Assembly: GCA_963281255.1 (NCBI GenBank)
Contig: OY725493.1
Location: 2,697,857 to 2,761,856, forward strand
From: Aphrocallistes beatrix
Lineage: Eukaryota; Porifera; Hexactinellida; Sceptrulophora; Aphrocallistidae
Length of the DNA: 64,000 nt
Direction of reading: 5' to 3'
The notes below the pieces were generated by a model. That model worked only from the letters and a program-made list of their open reading frames with translations. It did not search any database and was not told the origin of the DNA. This document shows, in pieces, positions 9,052 to 20,000 of the stretch (position 1 is the stretch's first letter; the number at the start of each line of letters is the position of its first letter). A program made the position numbers and the translations under genes.

Positions 9052-10752
9052 TCATTAGTTCGCTGTATTCATATAGTAATGAATAATGGACGAAATAGTG
9101 GTTGTCTATGTTAAGAAGCAAATCAGATGATCCATCATAGACGGCGAAACATCTACATTTACCAGTGCAAGTCCCATTGAATACTAAATATATGAAGAAT
9201 TAAAACATAATATACTGCAAGTTTATTATAAATCAATTAGTAACAGTACCTTGATGGCCTGCTAATGAAATTACATCACTATCAGTGTATATAATGATTC
9301 CTTTCGCTGAACGTGCTGGCTTTAGATCACGAAATGGATAACCATTGACACAGTTCATTTTTTCAGGCTTAATATCATAAGGTAATTGAAGCCCATACTT
9401 CAGCTGATTATCATAGACACTGGAAAGATTATCATCAAGGCGTATTGGAATTGGGGTACGAGAAATTGATTCATATTTCTGTTCACTATAGTCTCCACAA
9501 TTAGGTATAGAAAGCGGTAACATTTCTAGAAATGACGATTTAAGGTTACAGGGCTTTATGCATGTTCTGCAAAACCAATTGCCTTCCTATCGGAAATAAT
9601 TAAGATTATGTATAATAATATATCTTATATATTAAAACGCAATGGTTTTTTGTTTTTTTTATGTTTTTTTGTTTGTGCAGAATTGATTGAGGAACTGGGA
9701 GGTGCTAGAAATGTGAAATTTGGCACACAGATAAATAATAATGAGTCTATGATTAAGTTTGAAGATCTAAGCGAAATTTTCACATCTCTGCAAAAATAAT
9801 GGAAGACAATTTTTCATACCTTTTCTATACAATATATATGGCTTCACTTTCACTATAGATATCATTGTGCGACACCTCAATAGACTATTGTTATTAATAC
9901 TTCAAAGAAATGACGTATGTGGATATCTTAATTTCCCTGCTATGCAAGTGCGCGAAGCGTGCTTTGTAAAAAATTAAACCAACCGTAAATTTATGTTATA
10001 ATTATTAATAACTTCTAGTTACCTTGCAATTGAAAAGGTGAAAAGTAGAAGCGTCGGCTAATATTGCAGAATTTTCAGTCAAAAAGTGAATATCAAATCC
10101 TGCATGGTTTTTCGCATCAACCTCTTGAAATAAATGATCATCAATTGCTAGCTGGGCGGCTTTAGCATGTAGACACTGCTTATCTCTGCATGCTGTACAT
10201 AGTAATGAATCGATTATTACAATTGTAGACGGACAGAGGGTTCGTTTCTCTAAATGAATGAAAACAAAATTGATTCTACTTGATCGTAAATAAATAAAAA
10301 TATTTTCAAAGAAAATAAATACCTTCATCGTCTACATAATCACACATAGCTATTATCCGTGTATTTGTCAATTTCCATAATTTTCCATTATGGAGAAGAG
10401 AATGTATATATCGATCAACAGGTGAGAGATTTAGAATATGCAGAGCCATTCCATGATCTGCATTGGCCTGAGGTCCATCACAGTCGTATGGAAGCTCGTC
10501 TATTAAATAATTTAACTTAGTACTATCTGCCCTGTTTCTAACTTAGTTTCTGCTATACAGATGCTGAAAATGTTTTTAATATGCATATTACGAATACAAC
10601 TTACGGATAGTTGATGGATAGTCTGATTTACTTATTGAAAAGTCTTCTATTTGGAGTTGAGAGAGAGATAGTTCTTCTGTACGCCTCCTTTTACTTGAGA
10701 CAGGTGCAAGTTCAGTCAGATGTACTTTATCAGCTCCTCGATTATTCGACAT
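9002..10752 (-). CDS. Spliced Cys-rich transposon protein (KDZ-like zinc-binding part?)
   Basis: Minus-strand exons: 10752-10603 (starts MSNNRGADKV, with SSKRRR as a likely nuclear signal), about 10508-10327, about 10240-10022 with LCTACRDKQCLHA, a C-x2-C-x4-C-x-H zinc-binding pattern, 9566-9250 with CIKPC, and 9183-9002 with GTCTGKCRCFAVYDGSSDLL. Most junctions keep phase; the join between the third and fourth exons needs a second acceptor about 10 bp downstream (ATAAAG|CCC) or a missed exon, and a Helitron-like insertion lies in that intron. The Cys pattern followed by YDG..DLLLN..N resembles N-terminal zinc-binding parts of KDZ-type (Zisupton/Dileera) transposases; that is recollection, not a search. 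No catalytic core follows. The last exon overlaps the end of the NRF1-like gene tail to tail by about 50 bp. Confidence 0.5.
9621..9972 (+). mobile_element. Helitron-like repeat, family 2, short copy
   Basis: It begins TCTTATATATTAAAACGC, continues GAATTGATTGAGGAACTGGG and ends at a GCGCGAAGCGTGCTT hairpin. A longer relative lies at 15790-16710. It sits in an intron of the minus-strand cassette gene, so it is younger than the cassette. Confidence 0.6.
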
Positions 10753-10819
10753 TACAAATAAGTATTATACTTATAAAATAAAACAGTTTGCGACAGTTAT
10801 TCACTTCATCTATTTATGT

Positions 10820-10955
10820 GGTTGGTGGTTGTGATACTTGTGAACTTCTAAAACCAAGACATATTTTATGTGGTTTCTAAACAAGTGCTGTTTGGAAACC
10901 ACATAATATATATCTTGGTCATAGTAGTTTATAACAGCTTCACAACCACTATAGC
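10820..10955. repeat. Hairpin-forming inverted repeat
   Basis: GGTTGTGATACTTGTGAA, CCAAGACATATTTTATGTGG on the left is mirrored by CCACATAATATATATCTTGG and CTTCACAACCACTATAG on the right. It lies just upstream of the start of the minus-strand cassette gene, so it may be part of its promoter or a small fold-back element. Confidence 0.55.
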
Positions 10956-11090
10956 GGTAAGGTATTGATTATAGGGCATGCAAATTCTTTACCACATCTT
11001 AAAAATTCCATTATACCAGAAATGCAGTTATCGTTACATAAAGTGAAAACGATTTTAAAATATTATATTGACTAGTACTACAATATATAA

Positions 11091-11277
11091 TTCTAAGGAG
11101 CATGCTCTCCGTACTTCTAAGGAGCATGCTCTCTGTACTTCTAAGGAGCATGCTCTCCGTACTTCTAAGGAGCATGCTCTCTGTACTTCTAAGGAGCATG
11201 CTCTCCGTACCTAAGGAGCATGCTCTCCGTACCTAAGGAGCATGCTCTCCGTACCTAAAGAGCATGCTCTCCGTACT
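11091..11277 (-). repeat. Right array: eight inverted palindromic units
   Basis: Eight units of GGAGCATGCTCTCCGTAC stand in opposite orientation to the left array. The inner five are spaced by 24 bp (TTCTAAGG...), the outer three by 22 bp (CTAAGG or CTAAAG). Copy number equals the left array, but spacing and a C/T variant (TCTGTAC in two units) differ, so the arms are not simply a recent copy of each other. Confidence 0.93.
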
Positions 11278-11485
11278 TTTTGTTACCTCCAATTTCAGGG
11301 TTTTAATTTAACAACAGATTTAAGGAATATAATTGGTTAACATGGAATAGACACAACTCAATACACATAAACTTTTGCGCGCCAAGTAAAAATATTTCAT
11401 AACATGGCGCAGAACAATATTACTATTTCGCCGACTAGAATTTTGTAGTGGTCCATTTTTGCATATCCAGCCAATTACTATCAAC

Positions 11486-11629
11486 CAAGGTTGCAACCGA
11501 ATAGTTCAATATTCGCCTAAACCAAATACTAATTTTCAAATACGTATTGATATTCGGTTGGGAACCAAAGATCAGTATTCGTATTCGGTTAGTGAATATT
11601 CATGAATACTGATAATCGGTGCAACCTCG
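11486..11629. mobile_element. Small hAT-type MITE
   Basis: A 144-bp insertion with inverted ends CAAGGTTGCAACCG and CGGTGCAACCTCG, flanked by perfect 8-bp duplications CTATCAAC (11478-11485, 11630-11637). The interior is made of TATTCG-rich short repeats. Confidence 0.88.
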
Positions 11630-11757
11630 CTATCAACCATGCGTAACGTAATTGGTGAATCGTGAAAGCAGGGACATAACCTTAAAATGAGCTATCAGTC
11701 CAAACGTAAAATAGTCATTACAATAGACATTCAACTTTTCAGTTTAACTCAGAATAG

Positions 11758-13710
11758 ATGGCGTGTGCTCTCAGCTCGGAGCCTAACCCTGAGGATGACA
11801 CGCAGCAGACACAGTCTGGTCCCAAACAGCAGAGCAGTGAGATATTGAACGGCGCCCCCGCTCCTGTCCTCGAAGATGAGAATTTAATAGAAACGGATTC
11901 TATTGGACTTTCCTTAGCTGGTGCAGAAGGATGGGAAACTGGAAACTCGGATGTGGCTGGTACCCGCGCTCTAGGGAAATACCTCCTAATTAGTCCCAGC
12001 GAGAAGCAGTACGACTGGCTAACGAGAGACCTTCAGCGGAGGCTTCAAGAGGGCAAGGGGGAGACGATATACCCTATCGGTGTTTGGCAAACACTGCCTG
12101 AGTTGGAACAACAGCCAGAAGTGGAGAATTCTTCTCCCCTGTCTCCCGACATCACGGTTTTAAGCATCTCTTCGGGACATGCCAACCACATCCGGGACGA
12201 AGAGGTGCCAGGTCTCTCTCAGCCGGACTATCAAGCCAGCGTGGCGACCGTCATGTCTCTCTCCACGGGCTGCAACTGCGAGTGCATTCTCCTGCGCGAG
12301 AAGACCCTGGAGGCAGGACTCACGGCGGAGTTCCTGATTCGCATCCGTACGCCGGAGGACGACTTCAATGAAGTCCGCGTGGCCGTTGTGGGGAACGTAG
12401 ACGCGGGGAAGAGCACACTGCTCGGGGTGCTGACGCACGGCGTCCTGGACGACGGACGCGGCCTGGCGAGACAGAAGTTGTTCAGACACAAGCATGAGCG
12501 CGAGTCCGGGAGGACTTCTTCTGTGGGCAATGACATCCTAGGGTTTGACTGCCAGGGACATGTCGTGAATAAGTCGGAGGGACACGGGCAGATGGATTGG
12601 ATCAAGATCTGCAAAGCCTCTGCTAAGGTGGTCACGTTCATCGACTTGGCCGGCCACGAAAGGTATCTGAAGACGACGATATTCGGCATGACGGGCAGGG
12701 CTCCAGACTTCTGCATGCTGATGGTGGGGGCTAACGCCGGCGTGATAGGGATGACTAAGGAGCACCTGGGTCTAGCCCTGGCGCTGTCCGTCCCGGTCTT
12801 CATCGTGATAACCAAGATAGACATGTGTCCCGACAACGTGCTGAAAGATACGCTGAAGACAGTCATCCGCATCGTGAAGTCCCCCGGCTGCCGCAAGATC
12901 CCAGCCCTGGTGCAGAATGAAGATGACGTCATCACATGTGCAATGAACTTCTCTTCTCTTCGACTCTGTCCCATTTTCCAGGTGTCTAACGTAGCAGGCA
13001 CGAACCTGGACCTCCTCAAGCACTTCCTCAACCTCCTCAACGGCCGCATGCCGGACAAGCAGGACGAGCCTCCGGTGTTCCAGATCGACGAGATCTACGC
13101 GGTGCCTGGCGTGGGTACGGTCGTGGCGGGCACTCTCCTGCAGGGCACCATCCGGGTCAACGACACCCTCCTGCTGGGACCGGACGGCCTGGGGCAGTTC
13201 CAGCCGATGCCTGTTCGCTCGATCCAGCGGAAGCGGCTGCCAGTAGAGGTGGTGTTTGGCGGACAGACCGCTTCGTTCGCGCTGAAGAGAATTAAACGAA
13301 ACCAGATACACAAGGGGATGGTGCTCATTGCGCGGGAACTAAAGCCGACTGCGTCCTGGGAGTTCGATGCAGATATTCTAGTGCTGCACCACCCGACCAC
13401 CATCATTGAGGGGTACCAGGCCATGGTGCACTGTGGGAGTGTGAAGCAGACGGCCACCATCATCATTATGAATCGAGAACAGCTGAGAACAGGGGACAAA
13501 GCCAGCTGCAGGTTCAGGTTCATGAAGTCTCCAGAGTTCTTACTCGTCGAGACCAAGCTCATATTTCGAGAAGGCAGGACAAAGGCTGTTGGTACTGTCA
13601 CTAAACTCTACCCACAGCTGAGCGGGCCCGCCAATAAGCAAAGACTCCCGCGGAATAAGACAGCCCCATTTCCCTCCAGTAAGACCAGCAAACGGAAAGA
13701 TGCTAAATAG
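11758..13710 (+). CDS. GTPBP1: GTP-binding protein 1 (GTPBP1 family)
   Basis: An intronless frame of 650 residues, close to the vertebrate length. GTPBP1/GTPBP2 are elongation-factor-like GTPases linked to translation, mRNA turnover by the exosome, and rescue of stalled ribosomes. A divergent acidic N-terminus (1-70) precedes a conserved [14 protein letters not shown] segment and GETIYPIGV. The G domain starts at G1 GNVDAGKST (residues 212-220); [11 protein letters not shown] and [14 protein letters not shown] form the switch I region; G3 is DLAGHE, G4 is TKID, and ISNV-like QVSNVAG follows. Domains II and III are present: [50 protein letters not shown] and [11 protein letters not shown]. It is a better match to GTPBP1 than to GTPBP2 in the residues I can compare from memory. 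The tail is Lys/Ser/Pro-rich. Its GC content is clearly higher than that of the surrounding sequence. Confidence 0.93.
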   Translation: MACALSSEPNPEDDTQQTQSGPKQQSSEILNGAPAPVLEDENLIETDSIGLSLAGAEGWETGNSDVAGTRALGKYLLISPSEKQYDWLTRDLQRRLQEGKGETIYPIGVWQTLPELEQQPEVENSSPLSPDITVLSISSGHANHIRDEEVPGLSQPDYQASVATVMSLSTGCNCECILLREKTLEAGLTAEFLIRIRTPEDDFNEVRVAVVGNVDAGKSTLLGVLTHGVLDDGRGLARQKLFRHKHERESGRTSSVGNDILGFDCQGHVVNKSEGHGQMDWIKICKASAKVVTFIDLAGHERYLKTTIFGMTGRAPDFCMLMVGANAGVIGMTKEHLGLALALSVPVFIVITKIDMCPDNVLKDTLKTVIRIVKSPGCRKIPALVQNEDDVITCAMNFSSLRLCPIFQVSNVAGTNLDLLKHFLNLLNGRMPDKQDEPPVFQIDEIYAVPGVGTVVAGTLLQGTIRVNDTLLLGPDGLGQFQPMPVRSIQRKRLPVEVVFGGQTASFALKRIKRNQIHKGMVLIARELKPTASWEFDADILVLHHPTTIIEGYQAMVHCGSVKQTATIIIMNREQLRTGDKASCRFRFMKSPEFLLVETKLIFREGRTKAVGTVTKLYPQLSGPANKQRLPRNKTAPFPSSKTSKRKDAK

Positions 13711-13875
13711 CAGTCACACCTCACGAAGCATTCTGATCAGTTTTTAGTGCGTGTATACAGCTAGTGACTTACTTTAGTGCTTTTGTGTATTTCCGCTTTT
13801 GTAAATAGAGAAGTTATACGTATTAAGATTATCTGATCTCTGTAGTAGAATTGATTTGACTGGGAATGGGAGGTA

Positions 13876-14934
13876 TTGAAAAGTCCAGGGCACATGTGCC
13901 TTGGCCCTTGGGTCCAGGACACATGTGTCTTGGGTCCAGAGCACATGTGCCTAGGGTCCAGAGCACATGTGCCTTTATAAAGTCCAGAGCACATACATGC
14001 ATACACTCTAAGTGCATATATTAAAAAGTACATTGCGCATCATCAATCGGTACATTGCGGATGATCAATTGAGAATTGACCTAATTGAAAATAGAATTGA
14101 GACAATCGAGTTATTTTAGGGAGGAATACAATCCCAATGGTGGAGAAGGGAGGCTTTATGGGATCCACAGCTTGGCTTGAGGCAGTTTAGTTAAATATTG
14201 GATTGATAAATGGATCGAAATGAGGCTTTTTTCCGCGAAACGCCCCCAGTAGAGATACAATTTAATGCAGTGTGGTGGTTTTAGCGACATTAATTTAGAC
14301 TACGGTTTTTCATATATAGAAATGTGTTAAGCGATTTTCACGTATGTGCATACGCAATGGACTTTTTAATACCTCCCAAGTCCAAGTGACCAGCTAAATG
14401 TTGGTTTGTCCAGCATTTTTGGTACAAAACCAGTTGACCAGGAAAGTGTTTTGACTCATTATGACCAGTAGGCTATCTATTGCATAATATCATTGCGAGA
14501 GCATTGATCTAGTTTAGCTTTTTGATAATTTATCAAATCAGTTGTTGCTGCCATCTTATATTTGAAATGTGGTAAGGCCAAATAGTAGTTTTGCAATAAC
14601 TATAATACAAATTATACGTAAAAGTGCTAAATGTTGTATCTTCCAAACCGCTTCTTCAGGCACTGCATTTACTTGTAGATTTCAACATGATTATACTAAC
14701 CAAAATATTAGAAACATAACATTTTTAGGTTTATTGATTGTCTAAAATATAAGATGATAGATTTTTACTGTTTATCACACTGCTTAAAGCAATCAAACCT
14801 GCAAGTATAATTATTGATAAGTGGTGGCAGAAAAGGACCAGCGTTTGAACACTCAATAAGTTGGGACCTATGTATGATACATGCACTCTGGAGTCTGGAC
14901 TTTAATAAAGGCACATGTGCTCTGGACTTTTCAA
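13876..14934. mobile_element. TA-flanked element with CACATGTG palindromic ends
   Basis: Inverted ends TTGAAAAGTCCAG and CTGGACTTTTCAA with TA on both outer sides (13874-13875, 14935-14936). The left end has four tandem units of about 20-30 bp, each with GTCCAG and a CACATGTG palindrome (13884-13998); the right end has one such unit (14905-14930). I find no coding region inside. The design, TA duplication plus palindrome-bearing subterminal repeats, is like the cassette at 7717-11283 but with a different palindrome, an E-box. Confidence 0.65.
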
Positions 14935-14936
14935 TA

Positions 14937-15789
14937 TATGGGGAATGGAGTGTATCCTTTTTCTATACAAATAGGTACGGATTCCTTCAGATTCCCAAGA
15001 TTGTTTCAATTCGGATAAATAAAAAATCGGAACTTTTCAATATATAAGACCATGGAAGCTTGCTCATTGGGATGAATTTCTAGAAACAATTGCCAATATA
15101 CATATTAAGCTCATCAATGTAGTATGGTTAATGAAGACAAAAATCTGATTGTAGAATAGTCCAGGGTTGGCAAGTTTTGTCAAGTGGAAAAAACCGCCCT
15201 GTCCAAAACCTCTTGACTGGACTAAACTCAAATACTACTACGAATTGAACCCTGAGCCGGCTGAAATATATGTAAGATATTCAGAAATAAGTTTTAGTGG
15301 AATCGCGCTTTTTATGAAATTAACTCATAAATAATTTCGAATTAAAACAATCGGGTATAAGAAAGTTTTTTGTGAGTCATAAGATAAAAAGCACTTTGAA
15401 TTTTGGATATAAGAAAGTCATTCAAAATAATGGTTCTATACTATACAAGTGTACTACATTTTATTCTACAAAAGTTTATTTATTATTTTTGATGATGAAG
15501 TCCCGAATATCTGCCTGAATTTGATTTCCTATTGCATTGTTAGCTTTACCTTAGGGTATTTCTGGTTTCAAACTCACATCCATCGTTGCGTTTTTGTAGA
15601 TACGGTAGGCTTCGGATATAATAAACACATTTAGTGAAATCGTAAACTTATATCCACTCCGAACCCAACTGTATTTAACACTAGTGCATATTTCAGTATG
15701 CAAAAATAATCCAAATAATCCAAATGAAAAAAAGTTTAAGGAAGAGTTTTATATGATACTTGCAAAAAATCTTGATACCCAAAGATGAA
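14937..15789. other. Intergenic, nothing identified
   Basis: AT-rich sequence without a credible gene. A short TCCAGGGTTGGCAAGTTTTG motif near 15160 could be the end of a degraded hAT element, but I find no partner end. Confidence 0.4.
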
Positions 15790-16710
15790 TATCTTATATA
15801 TTAAAATGCTAGGATTTTTTGTTTGTTTGTTTGTTTGTCCGAATTGATTGAAGAATTGGCAAGTCGTAGAGATACGAAAATTGGCATGTAGGTGTCAAAT
15901 GATGAATCTAGGATTAAGTTCGAAGATCTAAGCGAAATTTTCACACCTCTGCAAAAAAAATGGAAAACAAATTTTCACACCTTTTCTATACAAAATAAAT
16001 GACTACACTATCACAATAGAAACCATTGTACGACACTACAATAGATCGTCATTGTTATTAATATTTCAAAGCCACAACTTATGTTTGATATCTTAAATGT
16101 ATTATAGTATTTGGCAGTAAAAAAGATTATCTGCATATTTTCACACCTTTATATACATATTTTCACACCATTTGATGAATTTTGAAAATAATGCTAGAGA
16201 CTAGCTTCCAACGGGTGACATGGGGTTTTTAGGGGTGTAGATTTCGAATATCATATTTTCAGATCGATATGATATATTATTTGTTTACTTTTGTTTACAA
16301 TAGATACATAAAGTAAACAAATTACAAAAATAGGCTAGAGACTAGCTTCCTACGGTTGACATGGGTTTTTTAGGGGTGTAGATTTCGAATATCATATTTT
16401 CAGATCGATATGATAAATTATTTGTTTACTTTTGTTTACAATAGATACATAAAGTAAACAAATTACAAAAATAGGCCAGAGACTAGCTTCCAACGGTTGA
16501 CCTGGGGTTTTTAGTGCTGTAGATTTCGAATATTATATTTTCGGATCCATATGAGAAATTTTTCGTTGACTTTTGTTTAAAAGATTTATATAAAGGAAAA
16601 AAATCCCAAAATATGTTAGATTGAGTAACTCCAGGCACCCGCAGGGTGACTCTGCGGACACGCAGTGTCCGCAAGCCGCGCAGCGCAAGCAAGCGAAGCG
16701 TGCTTGTTAT
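15790..16710 (+). mobile_element. Helitron-like repeat, family 2, long copy
   Basis: It starts ATCTTATATATTAAAATGC and ends with GCAGGGTGACTCTGCGGACA and a hairpin of GCGCAGCGCAAGCAAGCG type near 16685. The middle contains three tandem 141-bp units. Related copies lie at 9621-9972, 31500-31880, 34945-35606 and about 38890-39150. No coding region. Confidence 0.6.
16193..16615 (+). repeat. Three tandem 141-bp units
   Basis: Units start at 16193, 16334 and 16475 with GCTAGAGACTAGCTTCCAAC (third GCCAGAG) and carry GGGGTTTTTAGGGGTGTAGA and ACTTTTGTTTACAATAGATA. The third unit is the most diverged. The copy at 35205-35470 has two units. Confidence 0.9.
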
Positions 16711-17089
16711 TATTAACTATTTAATATGTTAAATCAGCTGCTGCAAACCCTGTTACCAAGAACCGTCATGGTTGTTATCTTCAAAAGTAAGTCTAGATTC
16801 AGTGTTTATTCTGGTTTGCTTCAGTCCATGCACTTTTTCGTTATATATCAGAAGTAACTACGTAGAGGGAAATTAGGACACAACATGTGAAAAAATGTCG
16901 ACAGACCGATAGTGCAGCTCCATTAAGTGACTCGTAGACGTAGTGCATTTGCATATTAAACAGCTTTTGAGTTTTATTAAACAATTTTAGACGGAAACCT
17001 GTCACACCCAGTGTGCAAGTGTGTGCCATGGACTCACAGTTTTAGGATGTTAAGCGTAGCTAATAGCAGTGGAATATACAGAGTAGTTC

Positions 17090-20000
17090 TGTTGCGTGAA
17101 ATTCTGAGGCACTTGTATACAGGGACCATGGATGCACAACTAGCGTGAAATTTTGAGGCACTCCATGAAATTCTGAGGCATGAACATAGAAACCTGATCA
17201 GAACATATGGTCTAAGACTACTAGGTTTCTGGTTCCTATTACAGATGATATATCATCTAACATGATGATTTTCATTCATTTACGTATTATATGATTCTTG
17301 TTGTGGTTAACAAGCGCAAGAGGTCTGTATTTCTTTACTATTTTTATAAAAGACAGTCAAACAACATAGTCTAACGATCATTTCTATAAACCGTATCTAG
17401 CAGTTCTCTCTGATCGCTATAATATGGAATTGTATATCGTTAATTGTCAATATAATAATCAAATTAACTAAATAATGATACCAACAAGTAAATGTAACAC
17501 AACATATTATAATTCAACACCTAATCTATCAATCTGATGACAAAATTAACAAAACTTGAACAGTATTGCATAAAGGACTGAGTAAATGTGACTTCATAAT
17601 AGTATATTTTCATTACATTAAAACTTCTTAATCCATTCCAAAAGTTGGAGTGGAAGAATTAATCATAGAAACAACAGGTTCGTAGTGTTCATGATAGTTC
17701 TTTATATAGAGTGATGAGTTGGTATATTTCGTAGCTCTAAGCAGGCTCCATCGTACCTTGCTAGTGTACTTATTCGCTTCCATACTATAATTGTTGTTAG
17801 CTATGAATATATCCGCTTGAAGAATTGCGGAAGCTGCCATTATCTCAAAATCGCCTCCCCAAACGCCATCTAGGTAGGTAGGCCTTTCACTAAGAAAGTA
17901 ATCACATGGTGTAAGGCGAGATTGTCGAAAATACCAACCCATTTGTGTAGTACCCTCGCTTGCCATGTAGTTAGATATGATAGAACGGAGAGTAGAATGA
18001 TTTTCCTGGCTTCCTGTAATAATTTTGGAGAGACAACGGAATAGACAGTTGCCATCTCCCACGATATCTTCAGTTTCCCATGGTTGGTATTTTGAAAGTT
18101 GTTCATTTAAGAGGTGATCGGGTTGCCTGCATACGGAATGAAACGTGAGTCCGAGCATAGCACATTTCTGACGCTGCCATCGCTCATCGACTACCGTAAT
18201 ATTCGGGCTTTTAGTCAACATGCTAGGAATGAAATTCCTCCAGTTGTCAGGAAACGTTTCCCATAGCATGGTGTTTAAGTATTGGATTGCCTAATACAAG
18301 GAGAGTTATAATTACCCTAATTTTGTAAATTTCATAACTATGCGCGAAAATACAGATATTATTAAAAAAACAGAAAAATTTGCATTCTAGCTAAAGGCTC
18401 GAAACATTTTCTTTGTTATAGTCGAAATAAAACATTTTATTATTTCGAAATTTGTTTAGTCTAACACAATTTTTAATTGCAATCTCACCAATAGTCAATT
18501 AGTCAACTAAACAGATATCACAAACTTACCACTCCATATAATACTTTTTCTGTGTATTTGATGGCTAATGAGCCGCCAAATTGAGGATATAAATCCACTA
18601 TCCAACTTTTTTCACGAATTGCTTTTTTCTACAAATTAGAAATATGTTAATTTAATTGCTATGTAGTTGTGCTAGGAACATTGCGAGTTCATTACTCCTT
18701 GATAACTATAAACTATAAATAGAAAAATGACGTAGCCAGCCGCGGGTTTTAAGTAAAGTTTATGGTCATACGCATGACTATCTTGCATGCATGTGCATTG
18801 TTAGTATCCTATTGTTGGTATTAACTCAATTCCATGAGCTATAATTAGCAAAGAGAATCCAGTCTAAATCATTCAGTTACTTATCGTAATCATTTTGTAT
18901 TTGTCAGAGTGTTTATTACATCATCTGCTACAATTCATCTTTTACGAAATGTTGGAAATGTACAAGTAATTGCGATATTTACGTTTTGAAATAATGAAAC
19001 AATGGAATATCTAAATATCGAATTTATCTTGTTCGAGATGGTTGATATTTAAATCCAGAGATAGAAATTTTCCAATAAAACTGGAAATAACTGAATAAAG
19101 AATTACTCACCAAATTAACTTCACTTGAGTCATTCAGGAAACGAAATAATAATGTGTTTGGAACATACTCGTGATTTTTATTGAGCAACTCATGAAGTTC
19201 TTGATGTAATGGGCTCATGAACGTTCCTTCCCTGATATTAGTTGCTAAAATTTCCTGTGTAGAGAAATAAAAAATAAACCTTTCGAATGGCTAAATATAA
19301 TTGACGAAAAAGGTAGTAGAAAAGAATGGAATAGGCTACCTTGAGATTGTTGAGATGTCTCACTATTTGTACTCTTTGAAATCCAAAAAACTTGGTGTCA
19401 CTCGAAATCTAGATATTAATTAAAATATTTGACGATATAATCAAATACAAAATTTGTAAGTTGAGAAATGTCAATTATGTTATTACTAACCTTGGTAGTG
19501 TTCTCGATATCGATTTTTACATCTGTTTTTTTCGTTGTTTGATTAATATTGCTCGAAAGAACATTTCTTTTGAAGTAAGGTCGGGTTATATGAATTGGAA
19601 TTTTCTTTTCTTTTCTTTTTCCCTGTTGATCTTGTGAGACGATAATGTGACTTTCGGTGATTCGTTTTACTGTTTGTGGTCCCAAGTATTTTCGTTGACT
19701 TTTGGTTTTCGGCATTTTTATAAATTTTGGCATATTTAAATATAAAAACTGGTCTCCCTTTTCCAGTGAATGTCTAGATGGAACATAATGGATATTCAAT
19801 AACCTACTGGTAACATTTCTTTAAATATTTAATGCGGAAGCTAAGTTTGAGCAGATTTTAGTTGAAGTTTCTTTTAGAAAATGATTTTATTTAGTAAAAG
19901 TTTGTAGAAAATTGAAAATATACCTGATGTTGTTTACTTTTTGGTCGTATTGCCTCTTTTGTTTTGATTGTTCGGTTAGAATTGACTTGACTGCAGACTT

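Larger units (their letters stand above)
7717..11283. mobile_element. Cassette with inverted palindrome arrays and an NRF1-like gene
   Basis: This 3567-bp unit begins ACAAAAAGTACGGAGAGC and ends with the inverted complement (GTACTTTTTGT), with TA on each side (7715-7716, 11284-11285). Both ends carry eight tandem copies of a 22-24 bp unit containing the perfect palindrome GAGCATGCTC, in opposite orientation. Inside are a plus-strand gene with an NRF1/EWG-type DNA-binding domain (8444-9051), a spliced minus-strand Cys-rich gene (9002-10752), a nested Helitron-like insertion (9621-9972) and a hairpin (10820-10955). The symmetric ends show it moved or was copied as a unit, so I call it a DNA transposon of unknown superfamily. 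I see no complete DDE catalytic domain, so it may depend on another element, or one of its two genes is an unfamiliar transposase. Confidence 0.75.

Noticed and set aside
11011-11199. Open frame with repeated MLLRSTES
   Set aside because: It is the 24-bp palindromic array read in frame.
7717-11283. Reading the cassette as a host NRF1 gene that merely sits between repeats
   Set aside because: The gene stops after the DNA-binding domain, the flanking arrays are exact inverted partners, and TA abuts both ends, which favours a mobile unit. It is not fully excluded.
12160-13601. Several minus-strand open frames of 75-275 codons
   Set aside because: They are shadows of the GC-rich GTPBP1 gene on the other strand and have no recognisable domains.
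13761-14033. Cys-rich frame HMCSGPKTHVSWTQG
   Set aside because: It is a translation of the GTCCAG/CACATGTG repeat at the end of a mobile element.
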